A stretch of DNA of 64,000 bases from an uncultured Christensenellaceae bacterium. GTDB taxonomy: Bacteria; Bacillota; Clostridia; Christensenellales; Pumilibacteraceae. Shown one piece after another: positions 44,135 through 52,428 of this stretch. The stretch covers positions 58,335-122,334 of the forward strand of contig CAJULK010000005.1 in NCBI GenBank assembly GCA_910587455.1, in the 5' to 3' direction. The notes beneath the pieces are model-generated. The model was not told where the DNA came from. It worked only from the letters and a program-made list of their open reading frames with translations, and ran no database searches. Numbering within the stretch: the stretch's first letter is position 1; every line of letters starts with the position of its first letter. The position numbers were made by a program, and so were the translations under genes.

Positions 44135-45019
44135 TTACAGCCCGATCGCATTTGCGAGGTCGGCCTGCATATCGAGCGCCGCCGCACGCGCGCCCTGCGC
44201 GTAAGTCATGCCTTTATATTTATCGGTCTTGTAAGCCGCGATGATACCGCGCGAGTTGTTTACGATCGCGCCGTTTCCGTCGGCGTCGAACGAAGCTGCG
44301 GCGTCCTTGCCTCTGCCTCCCTGTGCGCCGTAACCCGGCACGAGGAAAAACACAGACTTGAATCTCCTGCGCAGTTTTTCGGCTTCGTCGGGCGACGTAG
44401 CGCCGACAACCGCGCCGACCGCACCGTAGCCGTACTTACCGACCGTATCGCTTCCCCACTGCGAGATCAGCTCGCCGACGTGCATGTAAAGCGGTTCTCC
44501 GCCGTCCACGCAGAGATTCTGTATCTGCGCAGCCGAAGGATTGGACATTCTCGCAAGCACGAAAATACCCTTGCCGAACTGCTTGCACTTATCGGTGAAC
44601 GGTTTTATTCCGTCATATCCGGGATAAGGATTGACCGTAATATAATCGTAGCCGTCCGCGCCGAGATATGCTTCGGCATACGCCTCCGCTGTAGCTCCGA
44701 TGTCGTTGCGCTTTACGTCCGCCATTACTATAAGCCCGTTCTTTTTGGCATATTCGGCGGTTTCCCACATAGCCTTTACGCCGTGATACGAATACATTTC
44801 GTAATACGCCGACTGTATTTTTACGGCGGGCACGATGTCTTTGAGCGCGTCAATGACCGAGACGTTAAACTCTAAGAGCGCTTTTCCTGCGTCCACAGGC
44901 GTCTTAACCAGCCTTTTTAGCTCGTCGGGCAGGTAGTCGATCTTTGTGTCAAGCCCCGCGACCGTCGGATTTTTTACGGCACGGATCTTGTCGATGAGCA
45001 TATCGGTAATGTTTTTCAT
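44135..45019 (-). CDS. pyrF: orotidine 5'-phosphate decarboxylase (subfamily 2)
   Basis: PyrF decarboxylates OMP to UMP. The start MKNITDMLIDKIRA (294 residues) overlaps the pyrC stop. The catalytic Lys/Asp set appears in IVMADVKRNDIGATAEAYAEA (about 98), and GLDTKIDYLP (about 21) and GATSPDEAEKLRRRF (about 215) are typical of the longer subfamily 2, at about 300 residues rather than 230. Confidence 0.94.
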   Translation of the reverse strand: MKNITDMLIDKIRAVKNPTVAGLDTKIDYLPDELKRLVKTPVDAGKALLEFNVSVIDALKDIVPAVKIQSAYYEMYSYHGVKAMWETAEYAKKNGLIVMADVKRNDIGATAEAYAEAYLGADGYDYITVNPYPGYDGIKPFTDKCKQFGKGIFVLARMSNPSAAQIQNLCVDGGEPLYMHVGELISQWGSDTVGKYGYGAVGAVVGATSPDEAEKLRRRFKSVFFLVPGYGAQGGRGKDAAASFDADGNGAIVNNSRGIIAAYKTDKYKGMTYAQGARAAALDMQADLANAIGL

Positions 45020-46278
45020 ATCTGCTTTTGTTCTCCTTTTACGAACACAGTAACGATCCGGCCTCTGAGCCGCCAACCGTCGAACAGCGAGTTTTTGCTT
45101 TTCGATCTGAATGTGCGCGCGTCCACCGTATATTCCGCGTCGGGATCGACCACTGTTATATCCGCGCGCGCGCCGTCGATTATCTTTCCGCCCTCAATGC
45201 CGAGTATGTGCGCCGGCGCACCGCTCATAAGCCGACTCAGATCGGTGGGCTTTATCGCCTCGGTAAGCACGAGATTTGTGTAAGCGACCGAGAACGCCGT
45301 TTCGAGCCCGACCGTGCCGAACGGCGCATAGTCAAACTCCTTGTTCTTTTCGTCGGCGTGGTGCGGCGCATGATCTGTCGCGATCGCGTCTATCGTGCCG
45401 TCGGCAAGCCCTTCGATCACCGCGTCCACATCGCGTTGCGAACGCAGCGGCGGATTGATCTTTGCGTTGGTATTATATGACAGTATATCGTCGTCTGTCG
45501 CCGCGAAATAATGCGGACACGTTTCGCACGTCACCTTGACTCCGCGCTTTTTCGCCGCGCGGATTATATCGACCGAAGCAGCCGTAGACACGTGACAGAT
45601 ATGGATGCGCGCGTCCGCTTCCTCGGCGAGAAGCACGTCGCGAGCAATGCCCGCCGCTTCCGCCGCCTTGGGTATGCCGCGAAGTCCCGCCGCCGTAGCG
45701 TTCTCCCCCTCGTTGACTACGCCCGAGCCCGAAATGCTCTTGTCCTCGCTGTGCGACAGCACGGGCAGTCCGAATGTCTTGGCGTATTTAAGCGCATTGA
45801 GCATGACCGCGCCACTCGCAACGGGCAAGCCGTCGTCCGACACTGCGATCGCGCCCGCTTTCTTCATCTTGCCGTACTCGCAAAGCTCTTTTCCGCCCTG
45901 ACCGCGCGTTATGCAGCCTATGGGATAAACTACCGCATTACCGCACTTTTCCGCGCGCGCAATCACATAATCGATCATCGCGGCATTGTCAAGCGGAGGG
46001 GTCGTGTTAGGCATACAGCACACAGCCGTATATCCGCCCGCGACAGCCGCTGCAGTCCCGCTTTCTATATCTTCCTTATGCGTTTGACCGGGATCGCGCA
46101 AATGGCAGTGCATGTCGATAAACCCGGGAAACACGAGCTTACCGTCGCAGTCTATGACTTCCGTCCCGAAACTTTCTATGTCCGGTTCGACGCGCGCAAT
46201 GGTTTCGCCGTCGATAAGCACGTCCGTTTTCATCATGCCGTCGGCATTGACAACCGTGGCGTTTTTGAGTAATATCAC
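45016..46278 (-). CDS. pyrC: dihydroorotase
   Basis: PyrC cyclises N-carbamoyl-aspartate to dihydroorotate. The 420-residue length and DMHCHLRDPGQTHKEDI (about 57, metal His pair) mark the type I amidohydrolase. Further ligands: His in LSHSEDKSISG (about 177), His in RIHICHVSTAASV (about 231) and Asp in IATDHAPHHADEK (about 304). It overlaps pyrB by 4 nt and pyrF by 4 nt. Confidence 0.95.
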   Translation of the reverse strand: MILLKNATVVNADGMMKTDVLIDGETIARVEPDIESFGTEVIDCDGKLVFPGFIDMHCHLRDPGQTHKEDIESGTAAAVAGGYTAVCCMPNTTPPLDNAAMIDYVIARAEKCGNAVVYPIGCITRGQGGKELCEYGKMKKAGAIAVSDDGLPVASGAVMLNALKYAKTFGLPVLSHSEDKSISGSGVVNEGENATAAGLRGIPKAAEAAGIARDVLLAEEADARIHICHVSTAASVDIIRAAKKRGVKVTCETCPHYFAATDDDILSYNTNAKINPPLRSQRDVDAVIEGLADGTIDAIATDHAPHHADEKNKEFDYAPFGTVGLETAFSVAYTNLVLTEAIKPTDLSRLMSGAPAHILGIEGGKIIDGARADITVVDPDAEYTVDARTFRSKSKNSLFDGWRLRGRIVTVFVKGEQKQI

Positions 46279-47195
46279 AGCTCGCCTCCTTTATTTGCGA
46301 GAAGTTGCAGCATTGCCATTCGCACGGCGACGCCGTTTGTCACCTGTTCTTCTATGACGCTTCGTCCGCCGTCGGCGATCTCGCCAGAAATTTCCGCGTC
46401 GCGGTTAATGGGCGCGGGATGCATTACGATAGCGTCATCGGCGGCGCGGCGCACGCGCTTTTCGGTTACGCCGTAATATTCGCGGTATTCTTCGAGCGTC
46501 GAAAAATACGCCTGATCCATGCGCTCGCGCTGCAGTCGCAGCGGCATGATTATATTCGCGCCGACTACGGCTTTATCAAAATCGGTTTCCACCGTCGCGC
46601 CCAGCTCTTCCATGCCGACGGGCATGAGCGTGTACGGCGCGCATACCGTTACCTGAGCGCCGAGCGCGGTGAACGCGAGCGTATCGCTTCTCGCCACGCG
46701 CGAATGTTTGATATCGCCGACTATAACGACTTTAAGTCCCGCAAGGCTCTCGAAATGCCGCTGCGCCGTCATAACGTCCAACAATGCCTGTGACGGGTGC
46801 TCGCTCATCCCGTCGCCTGCGTTTATGACGGAAGCGCGCACCGTTTCCGCAAGAAGCCGCGCGCTTCCGCCTACAGGATGCCGTATGATTATTATATCAG
46901 TGCGCAGCGCGTCCAGCGTTTTGCCCGTATCCACGAGCGACTCGCCTTTTTGTACGGACGACGTCGCAACCGATATGCTCGTAGTCGTAGCGCCGAGGTT
47001 TTTAGCCGCGATCTCGAACGAGTTGCGCGTGCGCGTCGAGTTTTCGTAAAACAGCGTGGCGACGCTTTTTCCGTGCAGATACGGCACGCGCTCGCCCGCT
47101 ATCAACGATTCGCGCATGGTCTTTGCCACCGCCAATATCTCGTTTATTTCGGATTTGCCGAGATCCTTTATTCCGAGAATGTCCTTACGTTTCAT
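46275..47195 (-). CDS. pyrB: aspartate carbamoyltransferase, catalytic chain
   Basis: PyrB makes N-carbamoyl-aspartate, the committed step of pyrimidine synthesis. The 306-residue protein shows the carbamoyl-phosphate loop FYENSTRTRNSFEIAAKNLGA (about 50-70), HPSQALLDV (about 132), KVVIVGDIKHSRVARSD (about 153) and MPLRLQRERM (about 217). There is no pyrI and no PyrR-type attenuator: only 19 bp separate it from rluD, so expression must follow the upstream division and envelope genes or an unseen internal promoter. Confidence 0.96.
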   Translation of the reverse strand: MKRKDILGIKDLGKSEINEILAVAKTMRESLIAGERVPYLHGKSVATLFYENSTRTRNSFEIAAKNLGATTTSISVATSSVQKGESLVDTGKTLDALRTDIIIIRHPVGGSARLLAETVRASVINAGDGMSEHPSQALLDVMTAQRHFESLAGLKVVIVGDIKHSRVARSDTLAFTALGAQVTVCAPYTLMPVGMEELGATVETDFDKAVVGANIIMPLRLQRERMDQAYFSTLEEYREYYGVTEKRVRRAADDAIVMHPAPINRDAEISGEIADGGRSVIEEQVTNGVAVRMAMLQLLANKGGEL

Positions 47196-47214
47196 ATTCT
47201 CTCCTTGCTATTGT

Positions 47215-48123
47215 TTAGCCAAGTTTTTCGTGTGCGCGCAAAAAACCGAGCGCCGAACGGAAATCTTCGGGCTCGTCCGCAGTAAAAGTGCGCACGGCAT
47301 TATCGCGCGGGAGCGCGAACGTAACGGTATGCGAATGTAACAACTGCCCCGCAACGCCCAAACGCGCGCTGCCGCCGTAAAGCGCGTCGCACGAAATCGG
47401 TTTGCCTATGTACGCGCTGTGCACGCGTATCTGATGAGTCCGTCCCGTCAACAGCCCGAACCGAACGTAACAGTTTTTCTTGAACCGCTCGAGCACCGTA
47501 TATTCGGTGACGGCGCGCCGACCGTCGGGCACGACCGCCATTTTAAGCCTGTTGCGCTTATCCCTGCCTATCGGCGCGTCAACCGTGCCTACATCGCATT
47601 TGTAATTGCCGTCGGTTATTGCAGTATAAAACTTTTTGACCGTTCTGTCTGCGAACTGTCGGCTGAGGCTCAAATGCGCGAAATCGGTCTTTGCGACGAT
47701 TATAAGCCCCGTAGTGTCCTTGTCGAGTCTGTGCACGATCCCTGCGCGCACTTCGCCGTAAGCGCTCGACAGCCGATCGCCGTAACGGTATTTCAGCGCA
47801 TTGACGAGCGTGCCCGTTCCGTTGCCCGCACCGGGGTGGACGACAAGCCCGCGCTGCTTGTTTATTACAGCCACGTCGTCGTCCTCGTACACTATGTCGA
47901 GCGGTATATCTTCCGCCTTGACGTCCGCGCTTTCCATAATATCGTCGAACGAAACCTCGTCGCCCGTCTTTACGATCTGTCCCGCTTTGCAAACCGCATT
48001 GCCGCCGATAAACACTCGTCCCGCGTCGATCAGCTTTTTTATGTGCGAGCGCGTCAGTTCGGTTTCGTCCGTCAAAAATACGTCGAGCCTCGCGCCGCCG
48101 TCGGTGCAGTAAACGGTCGTCAT
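47215..48123 (-). CDS. RluA-family 23S rRNA pseudouridine synthase (RluD type)
   Basis: The 302-residue protein has an N-terminal S4 RNA-binding domain (about 9-60, LDVFLTDETELTRSHIKKLI) and the catalytic domain with HRLDKDTTGLIIVAK (about 133; catalytic Asp) and GRTHQIRVH (about 224). It follows lspA by 4 nt, as in the conserved lspA-rluD(ylyB)-pyr order of Bacillota, which supports the RluD subgroup. Confidence 0.93.
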   Translation of the reverse strand: MTTVYCTDGGARLDVFLTDETELTRSHIKKLIDAGRVFIGGNAVCKAGQIVKTGDEVSFDDIMESADVKAEDIPLDIVYEDDDVAVINKQRGLVVHPGAGNGTGTLVNALKYRYGDRLSSAYGEVRAGIVHRLDKDTTGLIIVAKTDFAHLSLSRQFADRTVKKFYTAITDGNYKCDVGTVDAPIGRDKRNRLKMAVVPDGRRAVTEYTVLERFKKNCYVRFGLLTGRTHQIRVHSAYIGKPISCDALYGGSARLGVAGQLLHSHTVTFALPRDNAVRTFTADEPEDFRSALGFLRAHEKLG

Positions 48124-48127
48124 TCTT

Positions 48128-49048
48128 CTATCCTTTGTCTCCCGAAACGCTATCGGTTTTTTGTTTATCGTCGGGTAAATCGACTATTTGTTCGCCGCCG
48201 AGCAACTCCTCGTGATCGACGATGCGTTCGTTAAGCGGAAGCTCTTCCGCATATCCGTCCGACATCGCTTCGTCGGACGCGGTTTTTTCGATAGAGCCGC
48301 CGCCGTCCGCCTCACCGCTGTCTGTCGCTTTTGCGTCTGCCGCGGTTTGCTCGCCCGAACCGTCAGTCTCACCCGTCGCCTCTTTAGCGAGATCCGCGGC
48401 GTCGGCGTCCGTGCCGCTGCCGTCGGCTGCTGCTTTACGCTTGGCGTCCTTGTCATTGTTCATAAATATGAAGTATACGAGAAGCATCAGCACGCCGATA
48501 ACGAGCGCCGAATCGGCAATATTGAATACGTAAAACGTCTTGCGCCCGAATATCGTCAAGCCGAAATATACAAGCTCTATAAAATCAACCACATAACCGT
48601 AAGCCATTCTGTCGATGCAATTACCCATCGCGCCTGCGATAAACAGCGCAAGCGACGCGCGCAGCACTCTGTGCCTGCCGCGGCAGTGAATGAGATAAAG
48701 CATTATACCTACCGAAGCCGCCACCGCGAACACGCTGAAAAATATTCGCGCGCCCATTTCGCTTCCGCCGAAAAGGTTGACTATGAAATTGGAACCGAAC
48801 GCCGCGTCTTTGTTTTGGATATATACGAAATTGAGCACGAACGGAATGACCGTAACACGCCCCGACGAACCTACCGGCATAACGTTTTTGACGATGATTT
48901 TGGATATAAGGTCTATCAGGAAAAAGCCTATCATTATGATAAGCTCCATTCTCGCGATCTTGACGTACTTCCATACGCGGACTGCGATCTTCTTTATAAA
49001 CGCCCAAACCGCGGCGGCTTTGCTAACTGCTTTGTTTTCCTCTTCCAT
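48128..49048 (-). CDS. lspA: lipoprotein signal peptidase with long acidic C-terminal tail
   Basis: LspA cleaves diacylated prolipoproteins in the membrane. The 306-residue protein has four transmembrane segments (about 34-53, 99-120, 130-146 and 174-196). The aspartyl dyad is in YGYVVDFIEL (Asp155) and VFNIADSALVIG (Asp179). The usual length is 150-170. Here a 30-residue basic N-terminal extension and a tail of about 105 residues after the last helix are added. The tail is rich in Ala, Asp, Glu, Gly and Ser, without hydrophobic segments, so it is probably disordered and cytoplasmic. It is coupled to sepF (4 bp gap) and to rluD. Confidence 0.92.
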   Translation of the reverse strand: MEEENKAVSKAAAVWAFIKKIAVRVWKYVKIARMELIIMIGFFLIDLISKIIVKNVMPVGSSGRVTVIPFVLNFVYIQNKDAAFGSNFIVNLFGGSEMGARIFFSVFAVAASVGIMLYLIHCRGRHRVLRASLALFIAGAMGNCIDRMAYGYVVDFIELVYFGLTIFGRKTFYVFNIADSALVIGVLMLLVYFIFMNNDKDAKRKAAADGSGTDADAADLAKEATGETDGSGEQTAADAKATDSGEADGGGSIEKTASDEAMSDGYAEELPLNERIVDHEELLGGEQIVDLPDDKQKTDSVSGDKG

Positions 49049-49052
49049 GCCG

Positions 49053-49673
49053 CTAATATCCTTCGGGTCTTGCGACTTCTATGCCCTCGGGCACTATCAA
49101 AAACATATTCGTTTTTATTCCGATTATTCTTCCGCCGAGCGCGTACACGGCGCCCGAAACGAAATCGAGTATGCGTTGCGCGTCCGGCGAATCGGCTATG
49201 GGATCGAGGTCTACGACCGCAGGCTCGCGTCTAAGCATATAGTCTATCAGCCGCTCGACGTCGCCCGACGTACGCGGCGCATACAGCACTATATTTTGAT
49301 ACATTCGAGGGAATACGAACTCATCCGTGCCGGGCAGCGGCGCGGCTTTGGATTTTTTGCCGTCCGTCTGCATGGTGGAATATTTGAACTGAGGTTTTTG
49401 CCCGAGTGCCTGTTCCGTTCTGTAAACAGCTTCCGCCGGGCGCGCATATTGCTGTTGCAGCGGAGGTGCGTACTGAGGCTGCGGCGGAGGTGCGTATTGC
49501 TTTTGCGAAGCAAAACCCGAAAAATTCTGTTGGGGCGCGGAAAACGGATCGGCAGTTCTTCTGCTGCCTATATAATTGCCGTACACATCGTGCGTGTCCT
49601 CGTAAAACTCAGGCTCGCCTCCCGTGAAATTGCTTCCTTTGCTCAAAAAATTTTCGTAACTTTCGTTTGCCAT
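49053..49673 (-). CDS. sepF: cell division protein SepF
   Basis: SepF binds FtsZ and tethers it to the membrane in Bacillota. The 206-residue protein (start MANESYENFLSKG) has a Gln/Pro/Tyr-rich linker (about 45-90, with repeated PPPQPQYAPP-like units) and a C-terminal SepF domain (about 125-206: IVLYAPRTSGDVERLIDYML, VVDLDPI, AQRILDFVSGAVYALGG, and IGIKTNMFLIVP). An N-terminal amphipathic membrane-targeting helix is not obvious. Its place after ylmE matches the usual ylmE-sepF order. The start could be a GTG three codons earlier. Confidence 0.92.
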   Translation of the reverse strand: MANESYENFLSKGSNFTGGEPEFYEDTHDVYGNYIGSRRTADPFSAPQQNFSGFASQKQYAPPPQPQYAPPLQQQYARPAEAVYRTEQALGQKPQFKYSTMQTDGKKSKAAPLPGTDEFVFPRMYQNIVLYAPRTSGDVERLIDYMLRREPAVVDLDPIADSPDAQRILDFVSGAVYALGGRIIGIKTNMFLIVPEGIEVARPEGY

Positions 49674-49685
49674 TCCGCTCACCGC

Positions 49686-50345
49686 CTAATAATTTCTTTG
49701 ACCGAACAGCGCCGTGCCGAGCCGCACCATATTGCTTCCGAACGCTATCGCTTTTTCATAGTCACCGCTCATTCCCACGGACAGGGTGTCGAAGGCTCCG
49801 CTCTCGTACCGCGAATAGAGCGCGTATATCTTTTTGTAAATCCCGTCCGGCGCGTCACGCGGCGGCACCGTCATAAGTCCTCGAAGCCTCACGTTTTTCA
49901 GATCGAGCAATTTCCCGATAAGCTCGTCCGCTTCGCCGAAGTCCGCGCCCGTTTTGGACTCTTCTCCGCCGACGTTGAATTCCGCGAGAACATCTTGGAC
50001 GACTCCGCGAAGCCGCGCAAGCCTGTCTATCTCGCACGCGTTCGCCGCAGAAGATACAGACTGAATAAGCTCGACGTCGCCGACAAGGTACTTTGCCTTG
50101 TTGCGCTGTAGCGTGCCTATAAAGTGCCATTTTGCGCCCGTAACGGCGTCTTTTTTCGCGAGGTACTCTTGCACGCGGTTTTCTCCGACGCGGTCTACGC
50201 CCAGACGCACGAGCTCGTCGATCAAGTCCGCAGGCACGGTTTTTGTCGCGGCTACAAGCGTCACTTGCCTGCCGAAGCTGCCGCTCGCTTTTTCGAGCGA
50301 CGAACGCACCGCATAAAGATTACGTTTGAGCCCGTCCGTGTCCAT
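49686..50345 (-). CDS. PLP homeostasis protein YggS/YlmE
   Basis: Alanine-racemase-fold protein without known catalysis that binds PLP and balances B6 vitamers. The start MDTDGLKRNLYAVRSS (219 residues) has AGGTG 7 nt upstream. Family features: LVAATKTVPADLIDEL with the PLP Lys (about 35), GENRVQEYLAKK, WHFIGTLQRNKAKYL, and SVGMSGDYEKAIAFGSNMVRLGTALFG. First gene of the long operon that continues through sepF, lspA, rluD and the pyr genes. Confidence 0.94.
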   Translation of the reverse strand: MDTDGLKRNLYAVRSSLEKASGSFGRQVTLVAATKTVPADLIDELVRLGVDRVGENRVQEYLAKKDAVTGAKWHFIGTLQRNKAKYLVGDVELIQSVSSAANACEIDRLARLRGVVQDVLAEFNVGGEESKTGADFGEADELIGKLLDLKNVRLRGLMTVPPRDAPDGIYKKIYALYSRYESGAFDTLSVGMSGDYEKAIAFGSNMVRLGTALFGQRNY

Positions 50346-50395
50346 AGTAGCACCTGCCCGAGCACGGCGATTTCGCCGCACTGCGGTTGTTTCTT

Positions 50396-50424
50396 ATTAT
50401 ACAACATTATGCGCGCTAAATCAA
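50396..50424 (-). promoter_or_regulatory. promoter of the ylmE-sepF-lspA-rluD-pyr operon
   Basis: Minus strand: TTGATT (50419-50424), 17 bp, TATAAT (50396-50401). A leader of about 45 nt includes the hairpin CGGCGAAATCGCCG and ends in an AGGTG site. Confidence 0.8.
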
Positions 50425-50542
50425 CTGTTTTGGGAAATGAAGTTTTCCGAAATTTGTCCTATTGCGCCTATCCCGCGCAAACGATTTTTCCCTCGGAACG
50501 CACAAAGTATTCCGAACGGTGTCTCTGCCCATGCGATACAAC

Positions 50543-50575
50543 AAAGCGCGCCGGCATATACAGCCGGCGCGCTTT
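50543..50575. terminator. strong hairpin terminator
   Basis: AAAGCGCGCCGGC (50543-50555) and GCCGGCGCGCTTT (50563-50575) are perfect 13-bp arms around 7 nt. It follows the 139-residue membrane protein gene by 7 bp and can act on both strands. Confidence 0.85.
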
Positions 50576-50581
50576 ACCGCA

Positions 50582-51001
50582 TTACTTATTTTTCGTTTTG
50601 TTATTTCCCGATCCGCGAGTCGCGCTTTCGCTTTCCGTTACGATCTCCGACTCTGCGGCGTTACGCCCGCAGTCCTCAGATGAAGTGTCGGGCTGCGCAT
50701 CGCCGTCGGTCTTTCCTTTGTTCTGCTCGGCTGCGCCTTGCGCCGCTTCGCGCTCGGCGATTTCCTTTTCGATCTTAGCCATTTCGATATCGTTATTCAT
50801 TTTCGTAATCGAATATGTTCTGCCGTCTGCTTTGAGCGCAATAAAAATCATAAGCACGAATACGCCCGCACCAAGCGCGATAAACCCCACGCCGTTATTC
50901 AACAGCGTGTAATCTACAAGCGTTGCTATAAGCGCCGCAATGAATACGGCTGCGAATACGAGCGCGACTATTGCGAGCGCTCTTGCGGTTTTATCTTTCA
51001 T
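50582..51001 (-). CDS. two-helix membrane protein with charged tail
   Basis: The 139-residue protein has two hydrophobic segments (about 8-29 and 36-57), a short charged coiled-coil stretch (about 70-88, NDIEMAKIEKEIAEREAAQG) and a disordered tail rich in Glu, Ser, Thr and Asn. The family is unknown to me. The ATG has no ribosome binding site and no clear promoter of its own; it lies after the pgk terminator, so it may depend on read-through. Confidence rests on consistent codon use and topology. Confidence 0.65.
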   Translation of the reverse strand: MKDKTARALAIVALVFAAVFIAALIATLVDYTLLNNGVGFIALGAGVFVLMIFIALKADGRTYSITKMNNDIEMAKIEKEIAEREAAQGAAEQNKGKTDGDAQPDTSSEDCGRNAAESEIVTESESATRGSGNNKTKNK

Positions 51002-51012
51002 TGCAATTACCG

Positions 51013-51052
51013 AAAAAGCAAAGCGCCGCCGCGCATTATGCCGACGGCGCCT
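51013..51052 (-). terminator. terminator of pgk
   Basis: On the minus strand an imperfect GC-rich stem (AAGGCGCCGTCGG against GCGGCGGCGCTT) is followed by TGCTTTTT. It lies 11 bp after the pgk stop. Confidence 0.7.
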
Positions 51053-51063
51053 TATCCGTTTGA

Positions 51064-52365
51064 TTATTTGTCGTTAAGACAGGCGATACCGGGAAGAACT
51101 TTGCCCTCGAGGAATTCGAGCGAAGCGCCGCCGCCCGTGCTTATATGCGTCATTTTATCCGCGAAGCCGAGCTGTTCTACCGCCGCCGCGCTGTCGCCGC
51201 CGCCTATGATCGTCGTAGCGCCTTTAAGCTCGCCGAGCGCTTTTGCTACTGCCTTTGTTCCGACCGCAAACTTTTCGAACTCGAACACGCCCATCGGTCC
51301 GTTCCAAACGACCGTCTTTGCCGATTTGATAACGTCCGTAAAGAGTTTGCACGTTTCGGGTCCGATGTCGAGCCCCTGCAAGCCGTCGGGTATCTCGCCC
51401 GCCTTGCACACTTTGGAATTTGCGTCGGGCGCAAAGTCGTCCGCACAAACATTGTCTACGGGGAAATACATCTTGACTTTCTTTGCTTTAGCCTTTTCTA
51501 TGATCTCTTTTGCGAGATCGACCTTATCCGCTTCGACCTTACTGTCGCCCGTTTTGCCGCCCTGTGCCTTTGCAAAGGTGTAAGCCATGGCGCCGCCGAT
51601 TATGAGCGAATCTACCTTATCCAAAAGATTGGTTATAACGCCGATCTTGTCCGAAACTTTTGCGCCGCCGAGGATAGCTACGAACGGACGCTTGGGATCG
51701 CCGAGCGCGCCGCCCATCACGTTGATCTCTTTTTCGATAAGATAGCCCGCAACCGATTCCTTAACGAAATGCGAAACGCCTTCCGTCGAAGCGTGCGCGC
51801 GGTGCGCGGTGCCGAATGCGTCGTTTACGTACACATCGCAGTACTCGGCGAGCTTTTTGCAGAATCCCTCGTCGTTCTTTTCCTCTTCCCAATGGAAGCG
51901 CAGATTTTCGAGAAGCACGCACTCGCCCGCTTTGAGCGCGGCGACTTTCTTTTGCGCGTCGGGGCCTATGACGTCGCTTGCGAACGTCACTTTGTTGCCG
52001 AGAAGCTCGTTAAGACGTTTTGCGACGGGAGCGAGCGAAAGTTTTGTCGGCTCCGTCTTTTTCGCCTTGTCTATCACCGCCTGCGAAGCCGCCGCCTGTT
52101 CTTCGGCGGGAAGCGCTTCGATTTTCTTCTTGTCCTTTTTGGACAGTTTGACTTCGGCTGAAAGCACCGAATGAGGTCTGCCGAGATGCGAGCAGAGCAC
52201 GACTTTGGCGCCGTTGTCAATAAGATATTTGATCGTGGGCAACGCGCCGATGATGCGGTTTTCGTCCGTGATATTGCCGTTTTCGTCCTGCGGCACGTTG
52301 AAGTCGCAACGCACAAGCACACGCTTGCCCTTTACGTCGATGTCGCAAATTGTCTTTTTGTTCAT
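51064..52365 (-). CDS. pgk: phosphoglycerate kinase with a charged insertion
   Basis: Pgk makes ATP from 1,3-bisphosphoglycerate in glycolysis. The 433-residue protein has RCDFNVPQDENG (about 19), SHLGRPHS (about 59), NDAFGTAHRAHAST (about 182), GGAKVSDKIGVI (about 218), and GGGDSAAAVEQLG (about 388) with the nucleotide site. Bacterial enzymes are about 395 residues. The excess comes mainly from about 35 residues after SHLGRPHS (SAEVKLSKKDKKKIEALPAE and on to the conserved LSLAPVAKRL), rich in Lys, Glu and Ala. The ribosome binding site is AGGAG. No clear promoter lies in the 63 bp behind the TIM-barrel gene, so the two may be co-transcribed. Confidence 0.96.
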   Translation of the reverse strand: MNKKTICDIDVKGKRVLVRCDFNVPQDENGNITDENRIIGALPTIKYLIDNGAKVVLCSHLGRPHSVLSAEVKLSKKDKKKIEALPAEEQAAASQAVIDKAKKTEPTKLSLAPVAKRLNELLGNKVTFASDVIGPDAQKKVAALKAGECVLLENLRFHWEEEKNDEGFCKKLAEYCDVYVNDAFGTAHRAHASTEGVSHFVKESVAGYLIEKEINVMGGALGDPKRPFVAILGGAKVSDKIGVITNLLDKVDSLIIGGAMAYTFAKAQGGKTGDSKVEADKVDLAKEIIEKAKAKKVKMYFPVDNVCADDFAPDANSKVCKAGEIPDGLQGLDIGPETCKLFTDVIKSAKTVVWNGPMGVFEFEKFAVGTKAVAKALGELKGATTIIGGGDSAAAVEQLGFADKMTHISTGGGASLEFLEGKVLPGIACLNDK

Positions 52366-52428
52366 GGTATAAATATCTCCTTTGGGATTATTTTAAGTTT
52401 TAACCGCGTCTGCGTGATCATGAATATA

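Noticed and set aside
47196..47214. PyrR-type attenuator or riboswitch before pyrB
   Set aside because: Only 19 bp separate rluD and pyrB, too short for anti-terminator and terminator structures.
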